Below are positions 49,796 to 56,833 of a stretch of DNA of 64,000 nucleotides, one piece after another (position 1 is the stretch's first letter; the number at the start of each line of letters is the position of its first letter). A program made the translations under genes and the position numbers. A model generated the notes under the pieces. That model did no database searches. It was not told the DNA's origin and saw only the letters and a list, made by a program, of their open reading frames with translations. The DNA lies in NCBI GenBank assembly GCA_033763835.1, contig JANRJS010000006.1, positions 96,893 through 160,892 of the forward strand, in the 5' to 3' direction. This DNA is from JAPKYZ01 sp033763835 (GTDB lineage Bacteria; Acidobacteriota; Terriglobia; Bryobacterales; Bryobacteraceae).

Positions 49796-50854
49796 TTGGT
49801 CCTCGAAGCTTTATGGATTGCGCTTCGCCGACTGGGCGATTGGCGAACCGCGATTCCCGAGACGGTCGCCTTTCTACTTGCGCTATCTATAGTTTACCTG
49901 ATCGCCGTCCGATACGGGTCGATCCAGACGCCGCCCCGGGGATTGGTCGCGCTCTTCGCCATTGCCTTCCGGCTCACTGTCGCCGGGCAACCGCCGTCTC
50001 TCTCCGACGATCTATTGCGCTATCAATGGGAAGGACGCGTGGTCCGCTCGGGCGGTAATCCGTACTTGGCTCGCCCCAACGACCCCGCATGGGCGTATAT
50101 CCCCGCCCATCCGCGTGCGCCGGGCCGCGACTTTCCGTCGATCTACGGGCCGCTCGTACAATACGCGCAGGCTTTGGCCGTCGAGTTCCCGAAACTGCCC
50201 GCTATCGCCGCCGACTGCGCGACGCTCGCCGTCCTCGCTTTCACAGCGCCCGCCGGTTGGCTGATCTACGCGTGGTCGCCGCTCGCCGTGGTCGAGTTTT
50301 GGGGACAAGGACATAACGACGCCTTACTGGTGTTGTTCCTGACGCTAGCCCTGGTGCGCCCCGCGCAAACCGGCTGGTGGATTGGACTCGCGGCGGCGGT
50401 GAAATGGTGGCCGCTCATACTTGTTCGCGCGTTCCGCTTCACCGCAAGGCAGACCGCCATTGCCATAGCCGTCGTAGGCGCGCTCGCGCTGCCCTTCCTC
50501 GCGGGATTCCGCTACGACAACGCGCGCTTCGCTACCGGATTTCTCGCCGGTTGGCGCAATAACGACAGCGTGTTCGGCGCGATCCTATGGGCGGTAGGAG
50601 ATCCGCAACCCGCCAAGTACATCGCCTTCGCCTTTGTCGCGGCGTTGTTCGCGTTTGTCCGGAACCCGATGTGGGCCGCTGTGGGCCTTCTTGCGGTGTC
50701 GGCCAATGTACACCCCTGGTATCTGACCTGGCTGTTGCCGTTCCTCGTTTTTCGTCCCGCGCCCGCGTTGCTATTGTGGATCGCACTCGCGCCGCTGAGC
50801 TATGAAACGGTGATCTGGTGGGCCACGCTCGGCGAATGGCGGCAATCGGATTAG
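49796..50854 (+). CDS. GT87-like polytopic mannosyltransferase, cut short by an amber codon
   Basis: 352 residues from TTG 49796, although the first helix seems to begin upstream (in-frame FGILGLV with no standard start), so the start is uncertain. About nine helices; the loop SLSDDLLRYQWEGRVVRSGGNPY with Asp-Asp is typical of polyprenyl-phosphate-dependent GT-C enzymes. Later GHNDALLVLF, AAAVKWWPLIL and NVHPWYLTWLLPFL match the family. The frame stops at TAG (50852-50854) just after GEWRQSD, where the reading continues in frame with a further hydrophobic helix. The full enzyme would have this helix, so the product may be impaired unless the stop is suppressed or an error. Confidence 0.78.
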   Translation: MVLEALWIALRRLGDWRTAIPETVAFLLALSIVYLIAVRYGSIQTPPRGLVALFAIAFRLTVAGQPPSLSDDLLRYQWEGRVVRSGGNPYLARPNDPAWAYIPAHPRAPGRDFPSIYGPLVQYAQALAVEFPKLPAIAADCATLAVLAFTAPAGWLIYAWSPLAVVEFWGQGHNDALLVLFLTLALVRPAQTGWWIGLAAAVKWWPLILVRAFRFTARQTAIAIAVVGALALPFLAGFRYDNARFATGFLAGWRNNDSVFGAILWAVGDPQPAKYIAFAFVAALFAFVRNPMWAAVGLLAVSANVHPWYLTWLLPFLVFRPAPALLLWIALAPLSYETVIWWATLGEWRQSD

Positions 50855-50950
50855 GTGCGGTGGGCGATCTACGCGCCCGTGGCCCTAGGACTCGTAATTT
50901 CGGGCGCGCGTAAATCCCGCTTGACAGAGCCGGGCGCGCCGTTAGAATAA
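50855..50950 (+). other. In-frame continuation of the GT87-like gene beyond its amber codon
   Basis: After the TAG the same frame reads VRWAIYAPVALGLVISGARKSR and ends at TAA 50948-50950. It gives a clean membrane helix of the kind expected after an amphipathic GEW-type segment in this family. The tail also carries the promoter of the next gene. Confidence 0.6.
50921..50948 (+). promoter_or_regulatory. Near-consensus sigma70 promoter of the zinc-ribbon gene
   Basis: TTGACA at 50921-50926, a 16-base spacer, and TAGAAT at 50943-50948. It is the best match to sigma70 consensus that I see in the window. Transcription should start near 50955, leaving only about 11 bases before the ATG at 50966. 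Confidence 0.65.
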
Positions 50951-50965
50951 AGCCATATCGCTTCT

Positions 50966-51109
50966 ATGACTTCCGGGTGCGCGCACGACGGCACCGAATT
51001 TATCTACCGTCGCGATGGGGTCGATTACGTTCGCTGTTTGCGGTGCGGCCAAGTCTTCGAGGCCGAGGATCTGGACACGGTGGCCGTCTACGACGAAGAA
51101 GAAGAATAG
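50966..51109 (+). CDS. 47-residue zinc-ribbon-like microprotein
   Basis: MTSGCAHDGTEFIYRRDGVD begins the protein, which then has RCLRCGQVFEAEDL and an acidic end (YDEEEE). C-x-H in GCAH and C-x2-C in CLRC could bind one zinc. Third codon positions are mostly G or C. A strong promoter lies 18 bases upstream and there is little or no ribosome site, suggesting a short-leader message. Function unknown; single zinc ribbons often bind RNA, DNA or protein. The TPR gene follows 97 bases later. Confidence 0.7.
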   Translation: MTSGCAHDGTEFIYRRDGVDYVRCLRCGQVFEAEDLDTVAVYDEEEE

Positions 51110-51125
51110 TCGATCGGCGAAACAC

Positions 51126-51150
51126 GCGGCGAAGGCGAAGCTTCCGCCGC
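51126..51150 (+). other. Strong hairpin after the zinc-ribbon gene
   Basis: GCGGCGAAG pairs with CTT-C-CGCCGC around the loop GCGAAG: nine pairs with one bulged C. No T run follows. It lies 17 bases past the zinc-ribbon stop and could stabilise or end its message. Confidence 0.35.
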
Positions 51151-51206
51151 GAGCGTCCCGCTCTAATGCCGTCCGGGCGGCAAATGCTGTACAACAGAAG
51201 GAACGG

Positions 51207-51782
51207 GTGGACGCGCGGAGCCAAAGCCCGCCCCCTCTCCGAAAATCGAATACCGTGTCGAAGTCACAGCCAGTGAAAAATTCCCAGAAACCCCGGGAAT
51301 TGCCCCCGGAATCGAGCGAAGCCAAACTCCAGCAGGACCGCTTCAATCGCGCGATGGAGCTTTTCCACGCGCGGGAGTTGAAAAAGGCCCGCGATCTGTT
51401 CGAACAGGCCGCCGCCGGGCCGGGCCGCGAAATGGCGTTCTCCGCCAAGATGCACCGGAAAATGTGCGAACAGCGTTTGGAAAAGCAAACGCCCGCTCTT
51501 CAAAGCGCGGAGGATCATTACGCCTACGGCGTGGCGCTGACCAATGAACGCCGCTTCGACGAGGCGCGCAAGCATCTGGAGCAGGCGCTGAAAATGCGCG
51601 AAGCGGATCACTACCATTACGCTCTGGCGCTAGCCACCGCTCTTTCGGGCGATGTCCCGCTAGCGGCTAAGCATCTGGCGCGGGCGATCGAGATGCAACC
51701 GCAGAACCGCACGGCGGCGCGCAACGATACCGATTTCGCGGGGGCGCTCCAGCATCCGGCCCTTCAGGCGCTGCTGGCCTAA
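51207..51782 (+). CDS. TPR-like soluble protein
   Basis: 191 residues from GTG 51207, which has AGAAGGA upstream; a GTG at 51255 would also fit. The first 35 residues are a polar Ser/Pro/Lys region. Then come tetratricopeptide-like helices: FNRAMELFHARELKKARDLFEQAAAG, DHYAYGVALTNERRFDEARKHLEQALKM and DHYHYALALATALSGDVPLAAKHLARAIEMQPQN. No signal peptide. It precedes yvcK by 30 bases and may share its transcript. Confidence 0.8.
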   Translation: MDARSQSPPPLRKSNTVSKSQPVKNSQKPRELPPESSEAKLQQDRFNRAMELFHARELKKARDLFEQAAAGPGREMAFSAKMHRKMCEQRLEKQTPALQSAEDHYAYGVALTNERRFDEARKHLEQALKMREADHYHYALALATALSGDVPLAAKHLARAIEMQPQNRTAARNDTDFAGALQHPALQALLA

Positions 51783-51812
51783 GCGGCCTGCGGCCTAGAC
51801 GATCGAATCACG

Positions 51813-52823
51813 ATGGATTCGCTCCGCCGCATCGTCGCCATCGGCGGCGGAACCGGTCTTTCGGCCTTGCTTTCCGGCCTCAAGCGCTATTCCTATCTGC
51901 GCGCCAACGTCGACGACGGGCAACCGCGCGTCGATATCACGGCGATTGTCACCGTTACCGACGACGGCGGGTCTTCGGGCCGCTTGCGCCGCGAGTTCGA
52001 CGTGCTGCCGCCGGGCGACATCCGCAATTGCATGGTCGCGCTTTCCGAAGATCACGACCTGCTCGGCCAGTTGTTCCAGTACCGCTTCGCTTCGGGCCGC
52101 GGGTTGAAAGGCCACAGCTTCGGCAATCTTTTTCTGACGGCGTTAACGCATGTCACCGGCGATTTCACCAAAGCGGTCCGCGTGTCTTCCGAAGTGCTCG
52201 CGATTCTAGGGCGCATCTACCCTTCGACGCGCGCGAACGTAACGCTGGAAGCCGAACTCGAAAGCGGAGCTCGAGTCTTAGGCGAATCGCGCATCGGGCG
52301 CGCCAAGGAGCGTATCAGCCGCATTCGGCTGACCCCGCGGCGGGTGAAGCCGTTGCCCGCCGCGCTCGAAGCTATCGCCGCCGCCGACGTGATTACGTTG
52401 GGTCCGGGGTCGCTCTACACCAGCGTGATCCCAAACCTGCTGGTATCGGGCATTCCCAAAGCGCTGCGGCGGGCGAGGGCGGCGAAAGTGTACTTCGCGA
52501 ATCTCATGTGGCAGCCGTGGGAAACGATGCACTACTCGGCGGCAGACCACTTGGAGGCGATCGAGCGCCACGCGGGCGCCGGTCTTGTCGATTACGTGGT
52601 GGTGAACACGCGCCACATCGGCGGCGAGAGACGGAGACGGTACGCGGCGGAGAAGGTGTATCCCGTCAAAGTGGACTTGCCCCGCCTTGAAGCGATGGGC
52701 GTCGAAGTGATCGGGCGCAATTTGCTGGCTCGGAACGAAAAGGTCCGCCACGATCCCGCCGCCGTGGCTCGCGTCGCCGTCGAATTGATCGAACGAGCCC
52801 GGGCGAAAAACATTGGAACGTAA
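51813..52823 (+). CDS. yvcK: YvcK/CofD-like gluconeogenesis factor
   Basis: 336 residues. The start RRIVAIGGGTGLSALLSGLK and VTVTDDGGSSGRLRREFDVLPPGDIRNCMVAL are the YvcK signatures; HSFGNLFLTAL, LGPGSLYTSVIPNLLV and VYFANLMWQP follow. In Bacillus and Mycobacterium, YvcK (CuvA) binds UDP-sugars and supports cell-wall synthesis. The next gene is glmU, which makes UDP-GlcNAc, in keeping with this. 24 bases separate them. Confidence 0.93.
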   Translation: MDSLRRIVAIGGGTGLSALLSGLKRYSYLRANVDDGQPRVDITAIVTVTDDGGSSGRLRREFDVLPPGDIRNCMVALSEDHDLLGQLFQYRFASGRGLKGHSFGNLFLTALTHVTGDFTKAVRVSSEVLAILGRIYPSTRANVTLEAELESGARVLGESRIGRAKERISRIRLTPRRVKPLPAALEAIAAADVITLGPGSLYTSVIPNLLVSGIPKALRRARAAKVYFANLMWQPWETMHYSAADHLEAIERHAGAGLVDYVVVNTRHIGGERRRRYAAEKVYPVKVDLPRLEAMGVEVIGRNLLARNEKVRHDPAAVARVAVELIERARAKNIGT

Positions 52824-52847
52824 CCCCGCGCCGATAAGATTGGAGCA

Positions 52848-54233
52848 ATGGATTCGTCGTTAACCGTCGTCATCCTAGCGGCCGGTTTGGGCACGCGGAT
52901 GAAATCGAAGAAGGCCAAGGTGCTGCACAAAGTGGGAGGGCGCACCCTGGTCGAAAACGTCGTGCATTCGGCGCTCGGCGTCGCTCCGGCGGAGCGAATT
53001 TTTGTCGTCACCGGACATCAGGCCGAACAAGTGGAGGAAACGCTGCGCCCGCTGGGCGTGGGTTTTTTTCGACAAACGGAGCAGAAAGGCACCGGTCACG
53101 CGCTGCGCATGGGCGAGAGCGCGCTCAAAGATCTACCGGGCCGCTTGATCGTTCTTTATGGCGATACGCCTTTACTGAGCGAGGGCACGCTGCGCGCGCT
53201 GCTCGCTCGTCACGAAGAATCCGGCGCGGCGGCGACCGTGATCACGACGCTGCTCGAAGACCCTACCGGCTATGGGCGGATCGCGCTCGACGATGCGGGG
53301 CGCATCCAAGCCATCGTCGAGCAGAAGGCCGCCACGCCCGAACAACTCGCAATCCGCGAAATCAATTCGGGCATTTATTGTTTCGACGCTCCGAAGCTTT
53401 GGGCGCACATCGGGGAGATTACGACGAACAATCCGGCCGGCGAGTACTACCTCACCGACATGATCGAGATCTTCCGCCGCCACTTGCTCGACGCCGTGAC
53501 GCTGCGCGTCGAAGATCCGGGCGAGTTGCTTGGCATTAACTCGCGGCTCGAACTCGCAGAAGTGGATCGCATCTTGCGCGATCGCAAAACCCGGCAACTG
53601 ATGCTCGACGGCGTAACGATCGAAAAGCCGGAAACGGTGACGATCGATTCTCAAGTGCGCATTGGGCGCGACACCGTGATCGGGCCGTTCACGCAAATTC
53701 TCGGCACGACCGAGATCGGCGAGGATTGCTCGGTGGGCGCGGGCTCGATCGTCTCGGATTCGCGGATCGCCGATGGGGTGGAGATTCTGCCGTTCACCTC
53801 GATCCACTTGTCGACCGTCGAGACCGGCGCGCATATCGGCCCGTACGCGCGGCTGCGGATCGACAATCACGTCGAGGCGGGCGCGCACATCGGCAACTTC
53901 GTCGAACTCAAGAAAACGCGGTTGGGAGCGGGCGCGAAATCGATGCATCTCGCCTACCTCGGCGATTCCGAGATCGGCGAGAAATCGAACATCGGCGCGG
54001 GAACGATCACGTGCAATTACGACGGGAAGAAGAAGAGCAAGACGAAGATCGGCAAGCGCGTGTTCGTCGGCTCGAACTCGACGCTCGTCGCTCCGGTGGA
54101 GCTCGCCGACGAGAGCTATGTAGCGGCAGGCAGCGTGATCACTCACGACGTCCCCACGGATTCGCTTGCGTTGGGCCGCAGCCGGCAGGTGAATAAGGAC
54201 GGGTACGCGAAGAAGCTCCGCGAGCGGGGGTGA
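52848..54233 (+). CDS. glmU: Bifunctional N-acetylglucosamine-1-P uridyltransferase/glucosamine-1-P acetyltransferase
   Basis: 461 residues. N-terminal pyrophosphorylase: VVILAAGLGTRMKSKKAKVL, QKGTGHALRMG, YGDTPLLSEGTL and EINSGIYCFD. C-terminal left-handed beta helix with hexapeptide repeats from about 250, including YARLRIDNHVEAGAHIGNFVELKKT and YDGKKKSKTKIGKRVFVGSN. It makes UDP-GlcNAc for peptidoglycan and other polymers. A GGAG site precedes the ATG by 3-4 bases. It follows yvcK. Confidence 0.97.
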   Translation: MDSSLTVVILAAGLGTRMKSKKAKVLHKVGGRTLVENVVHSALGVAPAERIFVVTGHQAEQVEETLRPLGVGFFRQTEQKGTGHALRMGESALKDLPGRLIVLYGDTPLLSEGTLRALLARHEESGAAATVITTLLEDPTGYGRIALDDAGRIQAIVEQKAATPEQLAIREINSGIYCFDAPKLWAHIGEITTNNPAGEYYLTDMIEIFRRHLLDAVTLRVEDPGELLGINSRLELAEVDRILRDRKTRQLMLDGVTIEKPETVTIDSQVRIGRDTVIGPFTQILGTTEIGEDCSVGAGSIVSDSRIADGVEILPFTSIHLSTVETGAHIGPYARLRIDNHVEAGAHIGNFVELKKTRLGAGAKSMHLAYLGDSEIGEKSNIGAGTITCNYDGKKKSKTKIGKRVFVGSNSTLVAPVELADESYVAAGSVITHDVPTDSLALGRSRQVNKDGYAKKLRERG

Positions 54234-54258
54234 AGTCCGCTGGCCGTAAAATAGGGAG

Positions 54259-54471
54259 ATGGAAACAACTCTGTCGCCTGACTATCGAATCGCGATCCCA
54301 GCGGAGTTCTATGAGGCGTTGGGCCTGAAACCAGGCGACAAGCTCCTTTTGACTGTGCAAGGAGACTGGGGATTCACCGTTGAGAAACCCCGGTCCCGCC
54401 AAGAGGCTCTGCGTGGCTTGATGCGGTATCCGGACGACTACCTCGCGAAAGAACGGGCCGGTTGGCGGTAG
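54259..54471 (+). CDS. AbrB/MazE-type antitoxin of a PIN locus
   Basis: 70 residues. METTLSPDYRIAIPAEFYEALGLKPGDKLLLTVQGDWGFTVEK is a swapped-hairpin AbrB domain (RI-IP-EF-LG-KPGD). The C-terminal YPDDYLAKERAGWR resembles the inhibitory tail of VapB. It overlaps the PIN toxin start, antitoxin first. With its toxin broken, it may now be an orphan regulator. Confidence 0.85.
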   Translation: METTLSPDYRIAIPAEFYEALGLKPGDKLLLTVQGDWGFTVEKPRSRQEALRGLMRYPDDYLAKERAGWR

Positions 54472-54910
54472 AGCTTCGCGATTACCTCGCTCGCCATCGG
54501 CGACTCGCCTTCGACACGAACTTCTTTATCTATCATCTGAGCGATATCCGCGGTATTCGCGGCTTACGGCTCCCATTCTCGATTGGACGGTCCAGCCCGG
54601 CCGTTCCGCCGTGACGTCGACCGTCACATTAGCCGAGTTACTCGTGCTCCCGTATCGGAACGACGACCAGGCAGGTGTGGATGCATGCGTCGGTCTTCTT
54701 GTCGGTTATCCGAACTTGGAGTGGATTCCGCTAAGCTTGGAGGTCGCCAAACTCGCCGCCGAGGCTCGCGCCAAGTACCGTCTGGAAATGCCGGATGCGA
54801 TTCACGCCGCCACGGCGATCCATGCCGGGGCGACCGCCTTCGTTACGAACGATCCCGCCTTCCGACGCCTCGACGCGTTCGAGACGCTTGTGCTCGACGA
54901 GTTGCTATAA
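54462..54910 (+). pseudogene. PIN-domain toxin (VapC type) with a single-base frameshift
   Basis: From TTG 54462 (overlapping the antitoxin by 10 bases) the frame reads AVELRDYLARHRRLAFDTNFFIYHLSD, the N-terminal PIN strand with its first Asp, but then drifts and stops. The rest of the domain is in the next frame: ILDWTVQPG, STVTLAELLVLPYRN, PDAIHAATAIHAGATAFVTNDPAFRRL. Adding one A at 54545 restores a smooth protein through NPRYSRLTAPILDW. The second frame by itself (54611-54910) lacks the first catalytic Asp. A real deletion or a sequencing error in an AA pair. Confidence 0.82.
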
Positions 54911-54913
54911 CGG

Positions 54914-55579
54914 CTACGCCAATGCGAGACAGATACCGCCGCCGAGGTCAAGAGAGTCTGCGTATTCAATATGCAGAACGCGCCGTGAACGATTGTCCAG
55001 CGCCTTGGAGGAAGCGTGAACAAGTAATGGACTCATCGCCAAAACTCCGCCCCGAGGAACAGGACAAGTCATTGGTTGAAGGGGTCGAATTCGCTCTTCG
55101 ACATCATTATCGGCGAGGACGCCAAACCGATGCGAGTACGGCACTACCCTAAGCGGGCCGTTTTCTTCGCCCGACTCGTCCAGATGCAAGCGTAAGGCGG
55201 CGACACGCTGTAGAGCCCAAGCCGGCGCGTGAGCGTAGAGAATCCCGTCTTTAACCGCCCACGGCCCCCAACCGGATAAGCGATGTCGAGCGACAAGGGG
55301 AAGCGCCGTATCCTGATGCCAAGGGACCAGCCAGTTCGCAGCTAGGGACTTATCGAACAATGTCGCTCGAAAGGGAATCGCAGTCCCACCTAGTCGCCCG
55401 GCGGCGATTTGAATCAGGCGATCATCCTTTGCGACTCCCGCAATCTCGGTAAATCGCATAAGGTGCCGAGCCCCCGCACGGCTTCTCGTAAAACCGCCGA
55501 TCGCGCGGATCAGCGCGTCGCACTCGTCGCCGGACAACACGCTCGGCACAATCCAATAGCCGGGATCATCCGTTTGCAT
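54914..55579 (-). CDS. PhyH-family Fe(II)/2-oxoglutarate dioxygenase
   Basis: 221 residues. Metal triad: His88 and Asp90 in VPWHQDTALPL and His188 in LLVHASSKAL; the 2-oxoglutarate Arg is in NRSRRVLHIEYA. LHLDESGEENGPLRVVPYSH is the PhyH-type middle. Members hydroxylate lipids, small molecules or peptides; the substrate is unknown here. Its start overlaps the lgt stop by 14 bases, so it is probably translated with lgt and lspA. Confidence 0.87.
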   Translation of the reverse strand: MQTDDPGYWIVPSVLSGDECDALIRAIGGFTRSRAGARHLMRFTEIAGVAKDDRLIQIAAGRLGGTAIPFRATLFDKSLAANWLVPWHQDTALPLVARHRLSGWGPWAVKDGILYAHAPAWALQRVAALRLHLDESGEENGPLRVVPYSHRFGVLADNDVEERIRPLQPMTCPVPRGGVLAMSPLLVHASSKALDNRSRRVLHIEYADSLDLGGGICLALA

Positions 55580-56348
55580 GCCGGGGCGCCTTCGCCATCA
55601 TCCACAAGCCCGCCGCTGCCATCGCGACGGCGATCCACTGCGTTAGAGACCACGGGCCGCCGAAGGGTAGGTCCTGGAGATGCACGCGATAGAACTCGAC
55701 GAAGAACCGCACGGCGGAGTAGAGCACAAGATACAAACCCATCGCCGAGCCGGGGCGGGGGTTGCGATTCGCGAACACCCATAGCGCGGCGAAAATCGCG
55801 AGTTCCGCCACCGACTCGTACAACTGCGTCGGGTGCAGCGGCACGTTGAGCGGGACGCCGGTCATATCGTTGGCGTCGGGCTTGGTGAACGTGACGGCCC
55901 AGGGCCGGTCGCACTTGGCACCCCAACAGCACCCCGCCGCGAAGCAGCCCAGCCGACCCACCGCGTGCCCCAAGGCGATTCCCGGCGCAAACAAGTCGAG
56001 TGTGGGTAGCACGGCCAACCCGTTGCGCTTCATCCACCACCACCCGAACGCGAACGCCACGACGAACCCGCCTTGATACACGCCCGCCGATTGCAAAGTT
56101 TCGAGCGAGAGAATTCGCGACGGGTCTTTAGCGTACAGTTCCCAATCGAATGCGAACATCAGCAACTTCGCGCCCAGCAACCCGGCGATCGCGCAATAGA
56201 TAGCGAGGTTCGAAATCTTCTCGGGGTCGAGCCTGCGGCGCTTGGCGAGTTTCGAGGTTACCGCCAGCCCGGCGAGAAATCCGAGCGCGACCAACGCTCC
56301 ATAGGCGGGCAGATAGAACGGCCCGATCTCAACGATCTTGGGGAACAC
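55566..56348 (-). CDS. lgt: Prolipoprotein diacylglyceryl transferase
   Basis: 260 residues, seven helices expected. The Lgt signature region is HAVGRLGCFAAGCCWGAKCD (with the conserved GR-x-GC/N-F-x-x-G core), preceded by AGVYQGGFVVAFAFGWWW and followed by HPTQLYESVAELAIF. It transfers diacylglycerol to the lipobox Cys of lipoproteins. Substrates would include the lipoprotein at 35.7 kb. It overlaps lspA by 20 bases and the phyH gene by 14. Confidence 0.95.
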   Translation of the reverse strand: MFPKIVEIGPFYLPAYGALVALGFLAGLAVTSKLAKRRRLDPEKISNLAIYCAIAGLLGAKLLMFAFDWELYAKDPSRILSLETLQSAGVYQGGFVVAFAFGWWWMKRNGLAVLPTLDLFAPGIALGHAVGRLGCFAAGCCWGAKCDRPWAVTFTKPDANDMTGVPLNVPLHPTQLYESVAELAIFAALWVFANRNPRPGSAMGLYLVLYSAVRFFVEFYRVHLQDLPFGGPWSLTQWIAVAMAAAGLWMMAKAPRHANG

Positions 56349-56832
56349 GTTCCTTCTTTCCGAACAACCCGAGCGCCAGCCAAACCGCGCCGACCGAAAT
56401 CGCGCTGTCGGCGACGTTGAAGCTCGGCCATTCGTAGCTACCGATAAACACTTGAACGAAGTCGGTCACACTGCCCGCCACGATTCGATCGTAAAGGTTG
56501 CCCACCGCGCCGCCCAGCACCAGCGCCAGCGGCCAGCGGTCGTTCTTCGACGCGCCGGAGGCGCTCTCCGATTCCCCGCGCCACAGCATGCGCACGATGA
56601 AAATCAAGATCGCCACCGAGAAGCCGATTAGCACGACGGCACGCACCCACTCCGGGGCGTTGGCGAGTAAGCCGAACGCCGCGCCGCGATTGCGCGTGTA
56701 GACGAGATTGACGACGTTAGGAATGATGGGGATCGTCTCCCACATCGAGATCGAGCGCTCGACGGCGATCTTGGTGATTCGGTCGAGTACGACAATCGCT
56801 CCGGCCGCGGCGAACGGAATCCACCGATTCAC
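56329..56832 (-). CDS. lspA: Lipoprotein signal peptidase, GTG start
   Basis: 167 residues from GTG 56832 (NRWIPFAAAGAIVVLDRITK); the frame is open further upstream inside ileS, but the family starts here. The catalytic Asp pair lies in DRIVAGSVTDFVQVF and FNVADSAISVG. RNRGAAFGLL is the second signature. It cleaves the signal from diacylated prolipoproteins. It starts 1 base after the ileS stop and overlaps lgt. Confidence 0.95.
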   Translation of the reverse strand: MNRWIPFAAAGAIVVLDRITKIAVERSISMWETIPIIPNVVNLVYTRNRGAAFGLLANAPEWVRAVVLIGFSVAILIFIVRMLWRGESESASGASKNDRWPLALVLGGAVGNLYDRIVAGSVTDFVQVFIGSYEWPSFNVADSAISVGAVWLALGLFGKKERVPQDR

Positions 56833-56833
56833 G

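Noticed and set aside
51015..51206. N-terminal extension of the TPR protein upstream of GTG 51207
   Set aside because: It overlaps the zinc-ribbon gene, is Lys/Arg/Ser-rich without structure, and a ribosome site stands before the GTG.
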